Assembly (NCBI RefSeq): GCF_037038585.1
Contig: NC_092541.1
Location: 2,601,445-2,665,444, forward strand
DNA: 64,000 nucleotides
Origin: Patagioenas fasciata
Lineage: Eukaryota > Chordata > Aves > Columbiformes > Columbidae
Direction: 5' to 3'
Below are positions 24,501 through 36,500 of the stretch, piece by piece (the stretch's first letter is position 1; the number at the start of each line of letters is the position of its first letter). The notes beneath the pieces were generated by a model. That model saw only the letters and a program-made list of their open reading frames with translations. It was not told the DNA's origin and did not search any database. The position numbers were made by a program, and so were the translations under genes.

Positions 24501-27500
24501 AAAAAATTCTGCTGCGTATTCCGCAATTGAGCGATAGTGAAGAATAAACCAGGAGAGATTGATCACACAGAACTTTGGAGTAGAAGCATTCCCTGTTTTG
24601 TTATGGAGCCAGTGCAGTGATTGGGACTGGGCGCCGTGGCTTTGCCGGTGGTGCCAGGTACGCTGGCATGGACCAGAGTGCTCCAAACACTCAGTGTGCT
24701 GTTGCTGGAGTAATGAGCGGCTCCTCCCACTGATCCTAACGAGCAATTGTTCTTGTTTTTTCCCAGAACCTTGTTTTTAGCATTCGTAGCTCATAGTGCA
24801 GCCTCAGCGCTGAGGTGTACGGGTGCTGAGCTGGTTTTGTCCAAACCATTGAGTTTGCTCAGCCGAATGAAGAACTGAAGAGGCAAGTTGGTTCTTAAGC
24901 TACATTTTAGGGGATTGAGTTTCATACTCAGTGAATGCTGAGTAGCTTGAGCTTCCTGTGCATCCCTCTTTTTAAGGAGCTGTGAAATTGCGGTGGAGTC
25001 GTCGGCAGTGAATTGCATTGTTTTTTTGCTTGGAAAGCTTTTCAGATACTGGGAAATCTAAAGCAGCTTCTCAAATTTAGAGCTGCTCGGAGGGCAGTAG
25101 TTGGTAATTCCACATAGAAAATTAAAAGCAACCGCAGTGATGTTTGTTTAGCAGAAATAATTGAGTGAACTTTGATTTGGACTTCAACCTTTAAAAGATT
25201 TTAAGGCCAGAACTTGTTATTTTAGTCTTTTCTTTCCTGGTACGGTAGGGACAGGCGTGGATGCTGGTTATGCCAGACCCGCAGCTGATGTTTAAAAAAC
25301 AGCAAGAAAAGGTCACCAGCACTGATGGAAGCGATCAGGAAGCTGCACTGCCTGCAAACTGCCTCTGCAAGGGGGAAAGCAAAAAGAAAAGCAGCTTGGA
25401 GACGGATCGTGTTCCTGATCCCAGCCGAGGGAAGGGACGGAACACACAGCTGGGGCCGGGGGGGAAACGAGCCTCCTGTCCTACCCGAGCGCACTGCATT
25501 TGCTCCGGCCCGTTGTGAAGCCTTTCTTTGTTGTAGCAAAGCTCATCTTCATCATTTCTTCTGGAGAGGCCTCCATGTGACGGGATTTTTAATGGTGGGG
25601 GTTTTTAAGGAGGCTCGGGCTGCGTTGGCATGGATGGTTTGGGAATATCTGATATGCGAGAATACTCCCGACTCCTTTTATTTTCCAGCCACTGTTTTGA
25701 AACGTGAAAATGCATGAAAGGGCTCGAAAGCATTAAGATTCTGAGGACCGTGTCGGTGGTTTGGGGGTGATGCCGTGTCAGCACAGGCACGGGTTAAGCC
25801 AACATGTTCAATGCACAGATGGAGCAGGCAGAGCGCACCCCGTTGCTGCAGCTGGGCTGATGAGCACAACTTCATTAAGCCACTATACCTTAATTGCCTG
25901 TGACTTCTCCCTGCCCTGCAACCAGGGCCGCTCAAAAATATCCCCTCTCTTGCACTTGGCTTTGTCTTCACTTGGAAATACACGCACATTTGACATTGCT
26001 TAACACCTTTGGCTGCGATCCACGGTTATAAGAGTGTCATACAGAAACCGGGCTCCTTAATTGCCGTTTCCATCTGGTTACTGTGCAGTGTCGGGCAGAG
26101 CTCTGCAGAAGGGCTGCCCTTCGTTGTCAGCGCTGTTGTAAAATGCGATACGTCGCGCTCCCGGTTTGGGAGGGTCTCTAGGTCTGATTTTTAGGCTTTT
26201 TTATGCTTTCCAAAGCCACGGAGCGCTTGCAGCTCTTTATTTTCTCATGCGGCTTGGTGCAGACTGTGCACTAATGTGCTAGTGATTAACTTGCAACCTC
26301 GCGGTGCCAAACTCTCCAAAGTTCGCAGGCTGCCAAAATTGTGTCGTTCTCTTCGGGAGCTTTTGTATTCAGCACCGTTAGGAACCCAAAGACCCTTTCA
26401 CTGCAATTACATCCTTGTTATAAGCAGTTCTCTTAAACTCCAACAAAAAGCATCGTTGATGGTTTTCCGTGATTCTTTTGCTCTGGATTAAATTATTAGC
26501 ACTGAATAGTTTAAAAAAAAAAAAAAACCTAAAAAAACATTACTTTGAATCTTCCACTTACATTCTGCAGTTTCAGAAGTTGATGTCTAAGCAGCCGCTT
26601 TGCAAAAAATCGCTGGCGTGGAGCGGGGAAAGAGCCTTGTAGACACCAGCTCCTCAGAGTACGTGTTGTGAACCCATAACGAGCGTCACCTCTCGCTCCA
26701 GGTGCCCTCGGTGTTAATTGCTGGTCCGGGGTGGTTGCGGTGGGCGCTCTCAAGGCTCCTTGGCTGCAGATCCGGGTGGGTGTTTGCCCCAGGTGGCTCC
26801 TTCCAGCCCCTTTGAACTACAACTTGTAACCTTGTTTCTAACCTAAGGGTAATTGGGCTGTGAAATTAAGGTTGAGAAGTTCTTTGAAACAAGGTTGCTT
26901 TCTGCAATGTTTAATATGCTTTCCCAGGGTGTTGCAAAACCCAAACCTGCAGGTCTTCACCTTGTTTACCTGTGCCTTTCCTACCCCAGCTTAAAAAGGT
27001 TATAAAGCAGCAGAGCTACAAATTGGAACACATGTAGGACTCGCATTTGGGGAGGAGGAGGGGGAAACTCGATCTCCATTGTCAGCTTTTGGCAGAAGAT
27101 CCGCATAACGCGCATTCCTCTGCGTTCCTTGGTTTCAGTAGGTTAGAACCGTGATCCTGAACTCATGGTATTGTTTGTCTTCCGTATCAGATTGTTTCCA
27201 TTAGAAGCTGTAAAAAGATACAAATGTTTTTGGTTCGCTGTGATCATTTTGAGATACATGGGGGAGCGTGTTTCTGCGTTCTCGTTCTGATCTTTATCAG
27301 CGTTTCTCAGGTTTTCCACTGCTCAGCGTCTGCAGGTTCCCCAGCAGCAGGTTCCTCCTGAACAGCCTCATATCCGACAGGCATTGAGTCCTTCCCCCTG
27401 CCCCCAGGTCCCCAGCGCTGTCACAGAACAGGTTTGCTGTCGGTTGGACTCTAAAGATACCCGGGGTCAAAATTCATCGGATCTAAACCATGTGCTCAGC

Positions 27501-30500
27501 CTGTCGCTGGGAAGCCCAATTTCAGAGTATCGTGTTGTACAGTTGCGTTATTCCCCCAAATATCTTCTCCTATAACATCTTTTTCACCTCGGTATTCCAC
27601 AGAGTTAGAAGACAATCCGAACCTTTCCTTTGTGTTGCTCGCTGGCATTTTGGTGTCCTTGGCACGTGTTCTGTTTAACAGCTCTGCCTCTTACAGTTGA
27701 TTTTAAAAATCTTGGAGCTCCTCAGTGCAGACTAGTAGTCTAAAGTTCTTCGTTTTTACAGCTAGGATTGTTTTATTGAGGCATTTATGTGTTATGTGCC
27801 CAAGCACAGTGGTTAACTCTGATTAAGCGCTGAGCAGAGGCTGTGAAACCAGTAGTTAAGACTAATGCATTCATACAGCTTCTGCTTTTGTGTTCTCTGT
27901 GAGCAGAGGTTGGTATTAGCTCCGACTTGGGGCTGAAATCATACTATTCCAGAATAAATAACAGTTTACGTTTTATAAAAATAAAAATGTGTTTGCAGTT
28001 ACTTCTGTCACATGTGGAACAACCCAGCTGAACATGTGAGTCGCTCAGGCTGCCTCTGAAACCAAATACCTGGATTCGTGGCGTGGTACATGAGGATGGA
28101 AAACAGGGCATCCTGTAAATTGAATTGTTGTTTCAAACAAGCTTTGTCATTCGGAATTCCACGTAATGAAGCGGTGGATATAGTGGTATATTTTTCCCTT
28201 AGAGTGCCCGCCCCTGTGTATCGCAGCACTTTGTGCTTTGAGTCTGGGCCGTATGGTGTGATGGAAATGGAGACTGAAGCAAGATAATGTAACATGCAAA
28301 TCTGACAATGGCTGGCGTTGATTTGGTTCCTTGCATTTATATAATTCAGGATTATTTGAAGTCTTCATTGATTCATTCTATAACTCCAGAGTGTTGGCTT
28401 CAGCTGGTTTAGTTCGTTTTAAATGCTCGTGAGCTACAAAAGCATCTCTGGGGCTTGTTTCAAACACTGTGGTCTGTTTTTCTGTTTCAGAGGTACACGC
28501 TACAGGGTTCAACTATCAAAATGAGGATGAGAAGGTTACTCTGTCCTTCCCCAGTACTCTCCAGAAAGGTAAGAGCTGTTTCCATGCCTTTTGCTTGCCT
28601 CAACCGCGTGTTCCAGTGTCTGTGCTCGAAGGAGCTGGGACAGGGCAGCTCTGTTCCCTGGAGCTCTGGCTGCAGATGTGCTGTTCCCAAGGAGTCTGCC
28701 CACTGCAACTCACTTTGTGAGCCTCTGCAACTGGAGATGTTGTTTCACTAGCGCTGGTGTTTGCTCCTCACTCCAATTATTCACCTGCTGTGTGGAGTGA
28801 GGCTCAGGAGCTGTTTGTGTGAGATGCTGGTGATGTGTTTTCCTCTTGGCTCCTTGGTTTGAATAAACCAATTTTATTTCATCTCGACAAATACAAATAT
28901 TCTAGGGAGATAACACTCCAGTGTTCCACTGGGTGGGATCTCTGGTCGAGATCAGGTTTCCCCTTTTGTGCTGAGACATCGAGGGCAGAATAAATCCTGA
29001 GACTAATTGACTTACAGGCTTGAACACAGCCAGTGCCCCATCTCAGCTTTTGTAATGGATTCCATAGGGTGCTGTTATTACTTAGTGGCCATCGTGTATT
29101 TTTGCAAACTTCACTCAAAGGTAAGGATTGTAAGGTCATGTTTCTCAACCTGTCCTGGCGCTGCGTTGTGTTCAGATGAGACGAGCACTGCAGCAGCCTC
29201 TCACCTCCGATCGATGCTCAGATGCTGTGGTGAGTCTGGCTTGGCCTGCACTGATCCGCTGGAGCTTATTTTGTGTAAGGAGAGCGAAGGGTTGGAGGGG
29301 GGCTGCCAAAAACTGGCGGGTGGAGAGGAGCTGAGGGGCTGTCCGAGCTCAGAAGGGCAGCGGCCCAGACCAAAGAAATGTTCTGTTTGACACATGCAAA
29401 TAACAGTGTCCCATCTATTTCTCTTACAGGGACGGGGACACTAAAGATAGACTTCGTGGGGGAGCTGAATGATAAAATGAAAGGTTTTTACCGAAGTAAA
29501 TACACCACCCCTACTGGAGACACTCGCTACGCTGCTGTCACTCAATTTGAGGTGCGGGCTGTGTTTCTGTTTTCAGGGAGTGTCGTTCTTAATACAGGAT
29601 TTATACTCAGAAGAAAGACAGACACGATTTCCTAGCTTTACATGTACCTTTTGGGTAAATTCCAAAATCCATATTATTTACTGATTGCTCCTTGTGTGGA
29701 TGGGTAATACTAACAGCAGCCTTTACATTGCGATTTGAAGGTCAGTGAATTCCGTATCTGGCAAATTCCCCAGCCAAGGATGATCCTGATGTGCGATGCA
29801 TTGTATATGTACAATAGCTGCAATGTTTAAGAACAGCTGTTTATTTAGATTGGGTCGTACACCTCCATATAACTTTCCTCTATGGAGTATATTAATTTTT
29901 TAACAGGACACTGGCTTTATCTCAGTATCTTAACCACATCCAAAACGTGAGCTGGATTCTGTCGCCGGTGTTATGTAAACCCTGGACGCAATGGCAGGAT
30001 TTTACACCATATTGTAATTTCATAGTTATCTGCCTGGTTACATCAAACCCCGGAGCACTCACCTCACAGAAACAGGACATTTCTTGGGGGCAGTCTGCTG
30101 ACGGAATATAAATAGGTGGTCTTGTGCGCCCGGGCTGTGAATGCCTGGGTGCCCTCTGCTCTCACATGACTGAGCTTTGCTCCTCTCATGACTCTGCTAA
30201 ATTTTGCTCAGATTGTAGAATTCCATCAGAGCACAGAGCGCTTTTCAGCTGCAGCTTTTTAAACCGAGAGTGAAATAAGTTACCGCAGTATGAATAAAAT
30301 GCTCAACCGCAGAGGTCGAGAGCATCAATGTAGAGGCTCTACACCAGTGACCATCATTCGCCCAATTTCTTACCTGTAATTTTTGTGTGTGTTTTATTGC
30401 CACAATCTCTTGTGATTTATTTGTTTAATGCTCTTATTTCCTCCAGGCTACTGATGCTCGCAGAGCTTTCCCTTGCTGGGATGAGCCTGCTATTAAGGCA

Positions 30501-33500
30501 ACGTTTGATATCTCTTTGGTGGTTCCTAAAGACAGAGTAGCTTTGTCAAACATGGTAAGTCCTCGATGTTCAAGTTGGGATGCAGGTAACACGCTTTGGA
30601 CAGCAGCTGATAGCTGGTGTGCTCAGCTGCTGCTGCAGTAATGGAATATCACTTAAATATTATAATACAAATATTATAACTTAAATATATAGAATGGGGT
30701 GCTTTAATTAGGAGGACAACCAAATTACGGTCTCTATAAAATCATAGAAGTTGTCCTTTCATTTTAGATGCGTGACTCACCGTGATGAAATAATCGGGTG
30801 TGCTGTGTAATGTGGTTTCACTTCCATGAAACTTAACTGCTTCCCTTTCGTTTTGGAAGAACGTCATTGACCGGAAGCCGTACCCGGATGACGAGAACCT
30901 GGTGGAGGTGAAGTTTGCTCGCACACCCGTCATGTCGACGTACCTCGTGGCGTTCGTGGTGGGGGAGTACGACTTCGTAGAGGCCAGATCCCTGGATGGT
31001 GTCCTGGTGCGCGTTTACACGCCGGTGGGCAAAGCGGAACAAGGAAAGTTTGCGCTAGAGGTAAATGCGCTCAGGGCTTGGACACACCAGGCTTGGTACT
31101 AAGCAGAATTTCAGTTGTGGATGAACTAATGTGTACAATGCCAAAACCATAGGGTTTAGTTCTATTTCAGTGATGTAGATTTGGTCTGAAGATGCTGAGA
31201 AGCACCAGCGGGTGGGCTGGGAGGAAAAGGGGGTGGGAGTTTTCCAACCTGTTGTGCTCTGGGAGCTGGAAATGGGGCTTCTGGAAGCAAACTGCTACTT
31301 TTTAGGCTACTTTCAGCCATCAGTTTGCAAGTTTTCCTCATTGTTCCCAGGTAACATTTCTCCTCTTGTTTCTTACAGGTTGCTGCTAAAACTCTGCCTT
31401 TTTATAAGGATTACTTCAATGTTCCTTACCCTCTTCCTAAAATTGATCTCATAGCTATTGCAGACTTTGCTGCTGGTAAAGTAACTCGCTTTATTGATGA
31501 CCTGTATTTTATTTGAATTTTAAACATTTAGGAAGAGGTGTGTATCAATATCAATAAACCTTTGTATTTATTTTATAAAGGTGCCATGGAGAACTGGGGC
31601 CTTGTTACTTATAGGTATGCTGTTAAAATACTGTCTTTCCCCCCCTCTTTGTTCACTAATTCTTGGAAGTAATCGGATTAGTTTTAGGGAGGTATCGTCC
31701 CAAATAAGGCTGAGCAAATACCTTCAACTCTTGCTTGGGTTTGGATGATTTTTGACTCCTGCAGCAGCGTGCGTTGTTGCGCAGGTCTTGGGAAGGCAAG
31801 AATGAGCCGTTAGCGCCGCGTCCCGGGGCGGGAGGTGTTGAAGGGGCTGGCAGCGCTGCCTGTTCTGCACGAGAACTTTCCTGGCTGCTTTTTCCCCTAT
31901 AAAAGCTCCATACTTACTACCACAGCTGGGAGAGTTTCATATTTTATGTCGTAGGCAAGTTGGTAAATTTAGCAACCACAGTATAACCATGTGGATATGA
32001 GTAGAGCAAAAAGATTAACTTGCCTTCCTTTTCAGTTCTATTTTTTGTTGTTGTTCATCCGATCAAGCTTTTGTACTTTTGCTTGATATTATTACATTAT
32101 CTGTGCTCACTGATTCTCCATCATTTTGTACAATATTGGTCTTGTAAGCTTTGGACTTTAAACCCCAAAATACTTTGAATTTCTTCTGCTGAACTTTTAA
32201 TTTGGCCTTACAAATGTGAAATGGAAATTCCAGTCCCGGTTTAAAATCTCCTTGTTTGCCTATCGCAGTTCTGATGGAATCTGATCTTTTACTCCCTGTG
32301 GGGCAAAAAACCAAAAAGTCCTGAATGAGTAGAATTTTTGGAAACCGTTCTTAATTGTGCTGTTAATTTGTCCCATCTTGTGCTCAGTTTGGCACATTTG
32401 CCTTATCCCTTTGGGGACAGATTTGGGCGCAGTCTCTGCTTTGAGATGCAGGTTTTGCCCCTTGGAGTTGCTGCAGTCCAGAAGGTCGTTCTGTGACTGA
32501 TCCGCCGAGCCCTGGAGCGTTCAGAGGTTGTGCGTGCGAGTGCTTGTGCAAGCGTGTGCGCGTGCGAGTGCTTGTGCAAGCGTGGACACGCGTATGAGTG
32601 TGTGTGAGTGCTTGTGCAAGCTTGTGCAAGCATGTACACGCATGTGCAAGCGTGTGAGTGCGTGAGTGCTTGCGCAAGCGTGCGCACGCACGTGCAAGCG
32701 TGCGAGTGCGCGCGAGTGCTTGCGCAAGCGTGCGCACGCACGTGCAAGCGTGCGAGTGCGCGCGAGTGCTTGCGCAAGCGTGCGCACGCACGTGCAAGCG
32801 TGCGAGTGCGCGAGTGCTTGCGCAAGCGTGCGCACGCACGTGCAAGCGTGCGAGTGCGCGCGAGTGCTTGCGCAAGCGTGCGCACGCACGTGCAAGCGTG
32901 CGAGTGCGCGCGAGTGCTTGCGCAAGCGTGCGCACGCACGTGCAAGCGTGCGAGTGCGCGCGAGTGCTTGCGCAAGCGTGCGCAAGCGTGTGAGTGCTTG
33001 CGCAAGCGTGCGAGTGCGCGTGAGTGCTTGTGCAAGCGTGTGCGCGTGAGTGCTTGTGCAAGCGTGTGCGCGTGAGTGCTTGTGCAAGCGTGTGCGCGTG
33101 AGTGCTTGTGCAAGCGTGTACACGCACGTGCAAGCGTGCGTGTGCGCGTGAGTGCTTGTGCAAGCGTGTGCGCGTGAGTGCTTGTGCGAGCGTGTACACG
33201 CACGTGCAAGCGTGCGAGTGCGCGCGAGTGCTTGCGCGAGCTTGCGCAAACGTGTGTGCATGCGTGCGAGTGCGCGCGAGTGCTTGTGCGAGCTTGCGCG
33301 AACGTGTGTGCATGCGTGCGAGTGCTTGTGCAAGCGTGCGCAAACGTGGGAGTGCGTGCGTGTGCGTGCGACTGCTTGTGCGCGAGTGCGTGTGCAAGCG
33401 TGTGCGTGCACACACCTGGAGAACCTTGTGCGTGTGCAGTGACGAGTGGAACACGTGCGGGAGCAGTTAGAATTAAGGTTCCTAGATCCTGTAGCTGAGC

Positions 33501-36500
33501 TATTTTACAACTAAAGGATGCACTTTCCTGTTCCTGCCTGCCTCTTTGCACTTCTCTTGCATGCCGTGAGGAATTCTTGCTCCAAAGCGTTCCAACAGCT
33601 GTGGAACTTACCAAAGTAATGGCTACACTGAAATAGCTTCTTTGTTTTTTCAGTTGTATTGACCACTTTTTAGCTTGCTTAGGTAATTTAACCTCCTTTT
33701 GCTTGTATTTTTTCCCTAGGCACAAGCCACTCTGTTCAGTTCTCTTTCTCTCTTGAATACAGGGAGACCGCGTTGCTCATTGACCCCAAAAATTCCTGTT
33801 CTTCCTCTCGCCAGTGGGTTGCTCTGGTTGTGGGACATGAACTTGCCCATCAGTGGTTCGGAAACCTTGTGACCATGGTATCTAATCATTACAAGTTTTT
33901 CTCGTTTACTTGGATATGTGCTTCGTATCATACGGTATTTCAGGTGTTCCCTTAATAGCAGGCATGCTATGTTTAGAATAATTTAAAAAAAGCATTTAAA
34001 TAGTGCTTTATTACCACTTTCTTCTTTACCAGCGTGTTCTTTAGAAGCATCCCTAGATCTTTTCTGTACAATCATAGAATCATTTAGGTTGGAAAAGACC
34101 TTTGAGAGATGTGGTGTTCAGTTGTTTGAACGTTGTCCTGGTCAGAGCTGGAGGTTATTTTGGCCCGTCAGGTTCCTTTGAAGCAGCAATCCGCTGTTTC
34201 CAATCCGGGTAGGCATGATCCGTCGGGTTTTCATACCGAGCAGACGTATCACTGCAAATTATTCTAGTCTGGCAGCTGAAAAGTTGCTCTGTAGTAATTC
34301 ACACGAATTAATTGGGATATATGGGGAAACCGGCTGTCTGAATGTACTAAACTAGGGCAGTAGCAGCTTATTTTTGTTGCTGACTTATTCCTGGTTAAAT
34401 GAAGCTGTGGGAATGTTGTTTGATTCTGTGTTTTGTCTCCCCAGGAATGGTGGACCCACCTGTGGCTGAACGAAGGCTTTGCCTCCTGGATCGAGTACCT
34501 GTGCGTGGATCACTGCTTCCCCGAGTACGACATCTGGACCCAGTTTGTTTCTGCCGATTACACGCGAGCCCAAGAGCTCGATGCCTTAGACAACAGTCAC
34601 CCTATTGAAGTGAGTTCTGTCTTTGCTGTTGATTCTCTCCCTTTTTTCCCTTGTCAGCTCCGCATAAGCTTTTTTCCTATTAAGGAAAAAGGGAACTTTC
34701 CAGTCATTCACAATGCAAAGGAAAATCTAATGTTGCATTTCCTGAGTATTTATTGTTCCCTGTCCCAGAATTAAGCAACTTCCACTAATTCTTCTTGTTT
34801 AGTTTAGTTGGGTTTTTTTGCTTTTGGGTAAGTGTTGAACCAAAGGACCGAAGCGAGATCTCTGAGTCTATTTGATTAAATACCAAAAGCTTAGTTAAAG
34901 TATTTTTAACCTATAAACCAATCCTAACCCAGCCATACATGACGAAGTTTAATTGACTGGGTGCAGAGATTCAGCTAATCCAATTTAGTGATGGATACGC
35001 ATGTGCTTTCTTCAGTGGGAAAAGTCTATTCCTTAAGCGCTAGAACAACCCAAATCAAAATCTTCTGGCATTTAAAGTTGTTCTCACTGTTAATTATCTC
35101 GTTTACCACAGGTTAGTGTTGGCCATCCCTCCGAAGTAGATGAAATATTCGATGCTATTTCTTACAGCAAGGGCGCATCTGTAATCCGAATGCTACACGA
35201 CTACATTGGCGATGAGGTAAAATGGTTGTTGTTAAAAAGCCAAACGTAGATTGTAAAATCTTTTTTTTTTTCCAACTAAAAATACTGTTTTAAAAAATAT
35301 TTAAACCTGTGTTTTCTATATTTTGAAAACTCTTCTATTTGAATTCACTTGGGAGAAATAAGATAGTGGGAAAACATGGAAGGAGTCCCAGTTGTACGTA
35401 CTGATCTTAAGGTGTCTTGGCTGATTTTTGAACATAAATGCAGCGCAGAGGGGGGATAGAAAGGACTCGGTTCTGGTGCCATTACAGATTCTATTGTGTG
35501 TTCCCAGGACTTTCGGAAAGGAATGAATTTGTATTTAACGAAGTTCCAGCAGAAGAACGCCGCTACAGGTAACTGCTCATTGCTACATGCTTGACAAGAT
35601 TGATTCCTGGAGACAAATCTTTTCATGCTAAAGTGGGTGTCTTACAGCTCAAAGCACTTTCTTTACTTGAACCTCTCTTCTGCATCAGGCAGAAATGTGC
35701 ATCCTGCTCTACCAGCCACAACCAGCCCGTGTTCCCCCAGCTCTTTGGGCTTATTACATGAAAAATCAAGGGAAAACGTTCTTCTGCTTACCATGTTGAA
35801 TATTTAATGCTCATATTTATTATACTTTATCACTATGTGCATCGATTGCATTTTTTTAGTAGCAAAGAGGCTTTCTCCCCTGTGTTCCCCGTGAGTGGTT
35901 TAAATAATGTATGTATTTTTAAATTGCCTGCTGTACGTTACAATTCAATAAAACCACCACCCAAAATTTGAAGGGCAAAGTGGAATAATAATAATAATGA
36001 TAATAATAATGATAATAATAACAGAGGCTCCCACCCCCAGTGCCCATGGAGGTTGTTTAGCAGTGTCACTCGTGTCCCGCTCCTCCTCACTCCATGTTGT
36101 TCCACAGAGGATCTCTGGGAGAGCCTGGAAAAAGCCAGCGGGAAACCCATCGCTGCTGTGATGAACACGTGGACCAAACAGATGGGATTTCCGCTCATTT
36201 ACGTGGAAGCCGAACAGGTAAACATAACCCTGTGTTCCTCAGCACTTCGGAGCAAAAATTCTGCCTTTCGTTGTGTTTTAGGATCAAATTTAGTAATATC
36301 TCATCATTTAAGAGATTATTTGGGTTCAGGAGGCCGTGCAGGGGGATTGTTTGGTGACAAATCTGTGGAGGGAGGGGAATTGGAGCTCAGTCGAGGAACC
36401 TGCTGCAAGGAGTATGGAATTCTTTGCTGTTTGCTGGGGGTATCTCTGCCCCGGCTCCCCCGGCCGCACGTTTGGCTGCTCGCTCGGGTTTAACCGTGTT

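Noticed and set aside
32527-33412. CRISPR-like regular spacing
   Set aside because: Units are contiguous with no unique spacers, and the genome is vertebrate.
32384-33725. Minus-strand open frames of 296-440 codons over the NPEPPS intron 8 minisatellite
   Set aside because: All three minus frames are open at once and encode only low-complexity Ala/Arg/His/Leu repeats. The cause is repeat composition without stop words.
33763-34444. U12-type intron after NPEPPS exon 9 (donor GTATCT)
   Set aside because: The donor lacks the ATCCTT core and the acceptor and pyrimidine tract are ordinary U2 type.
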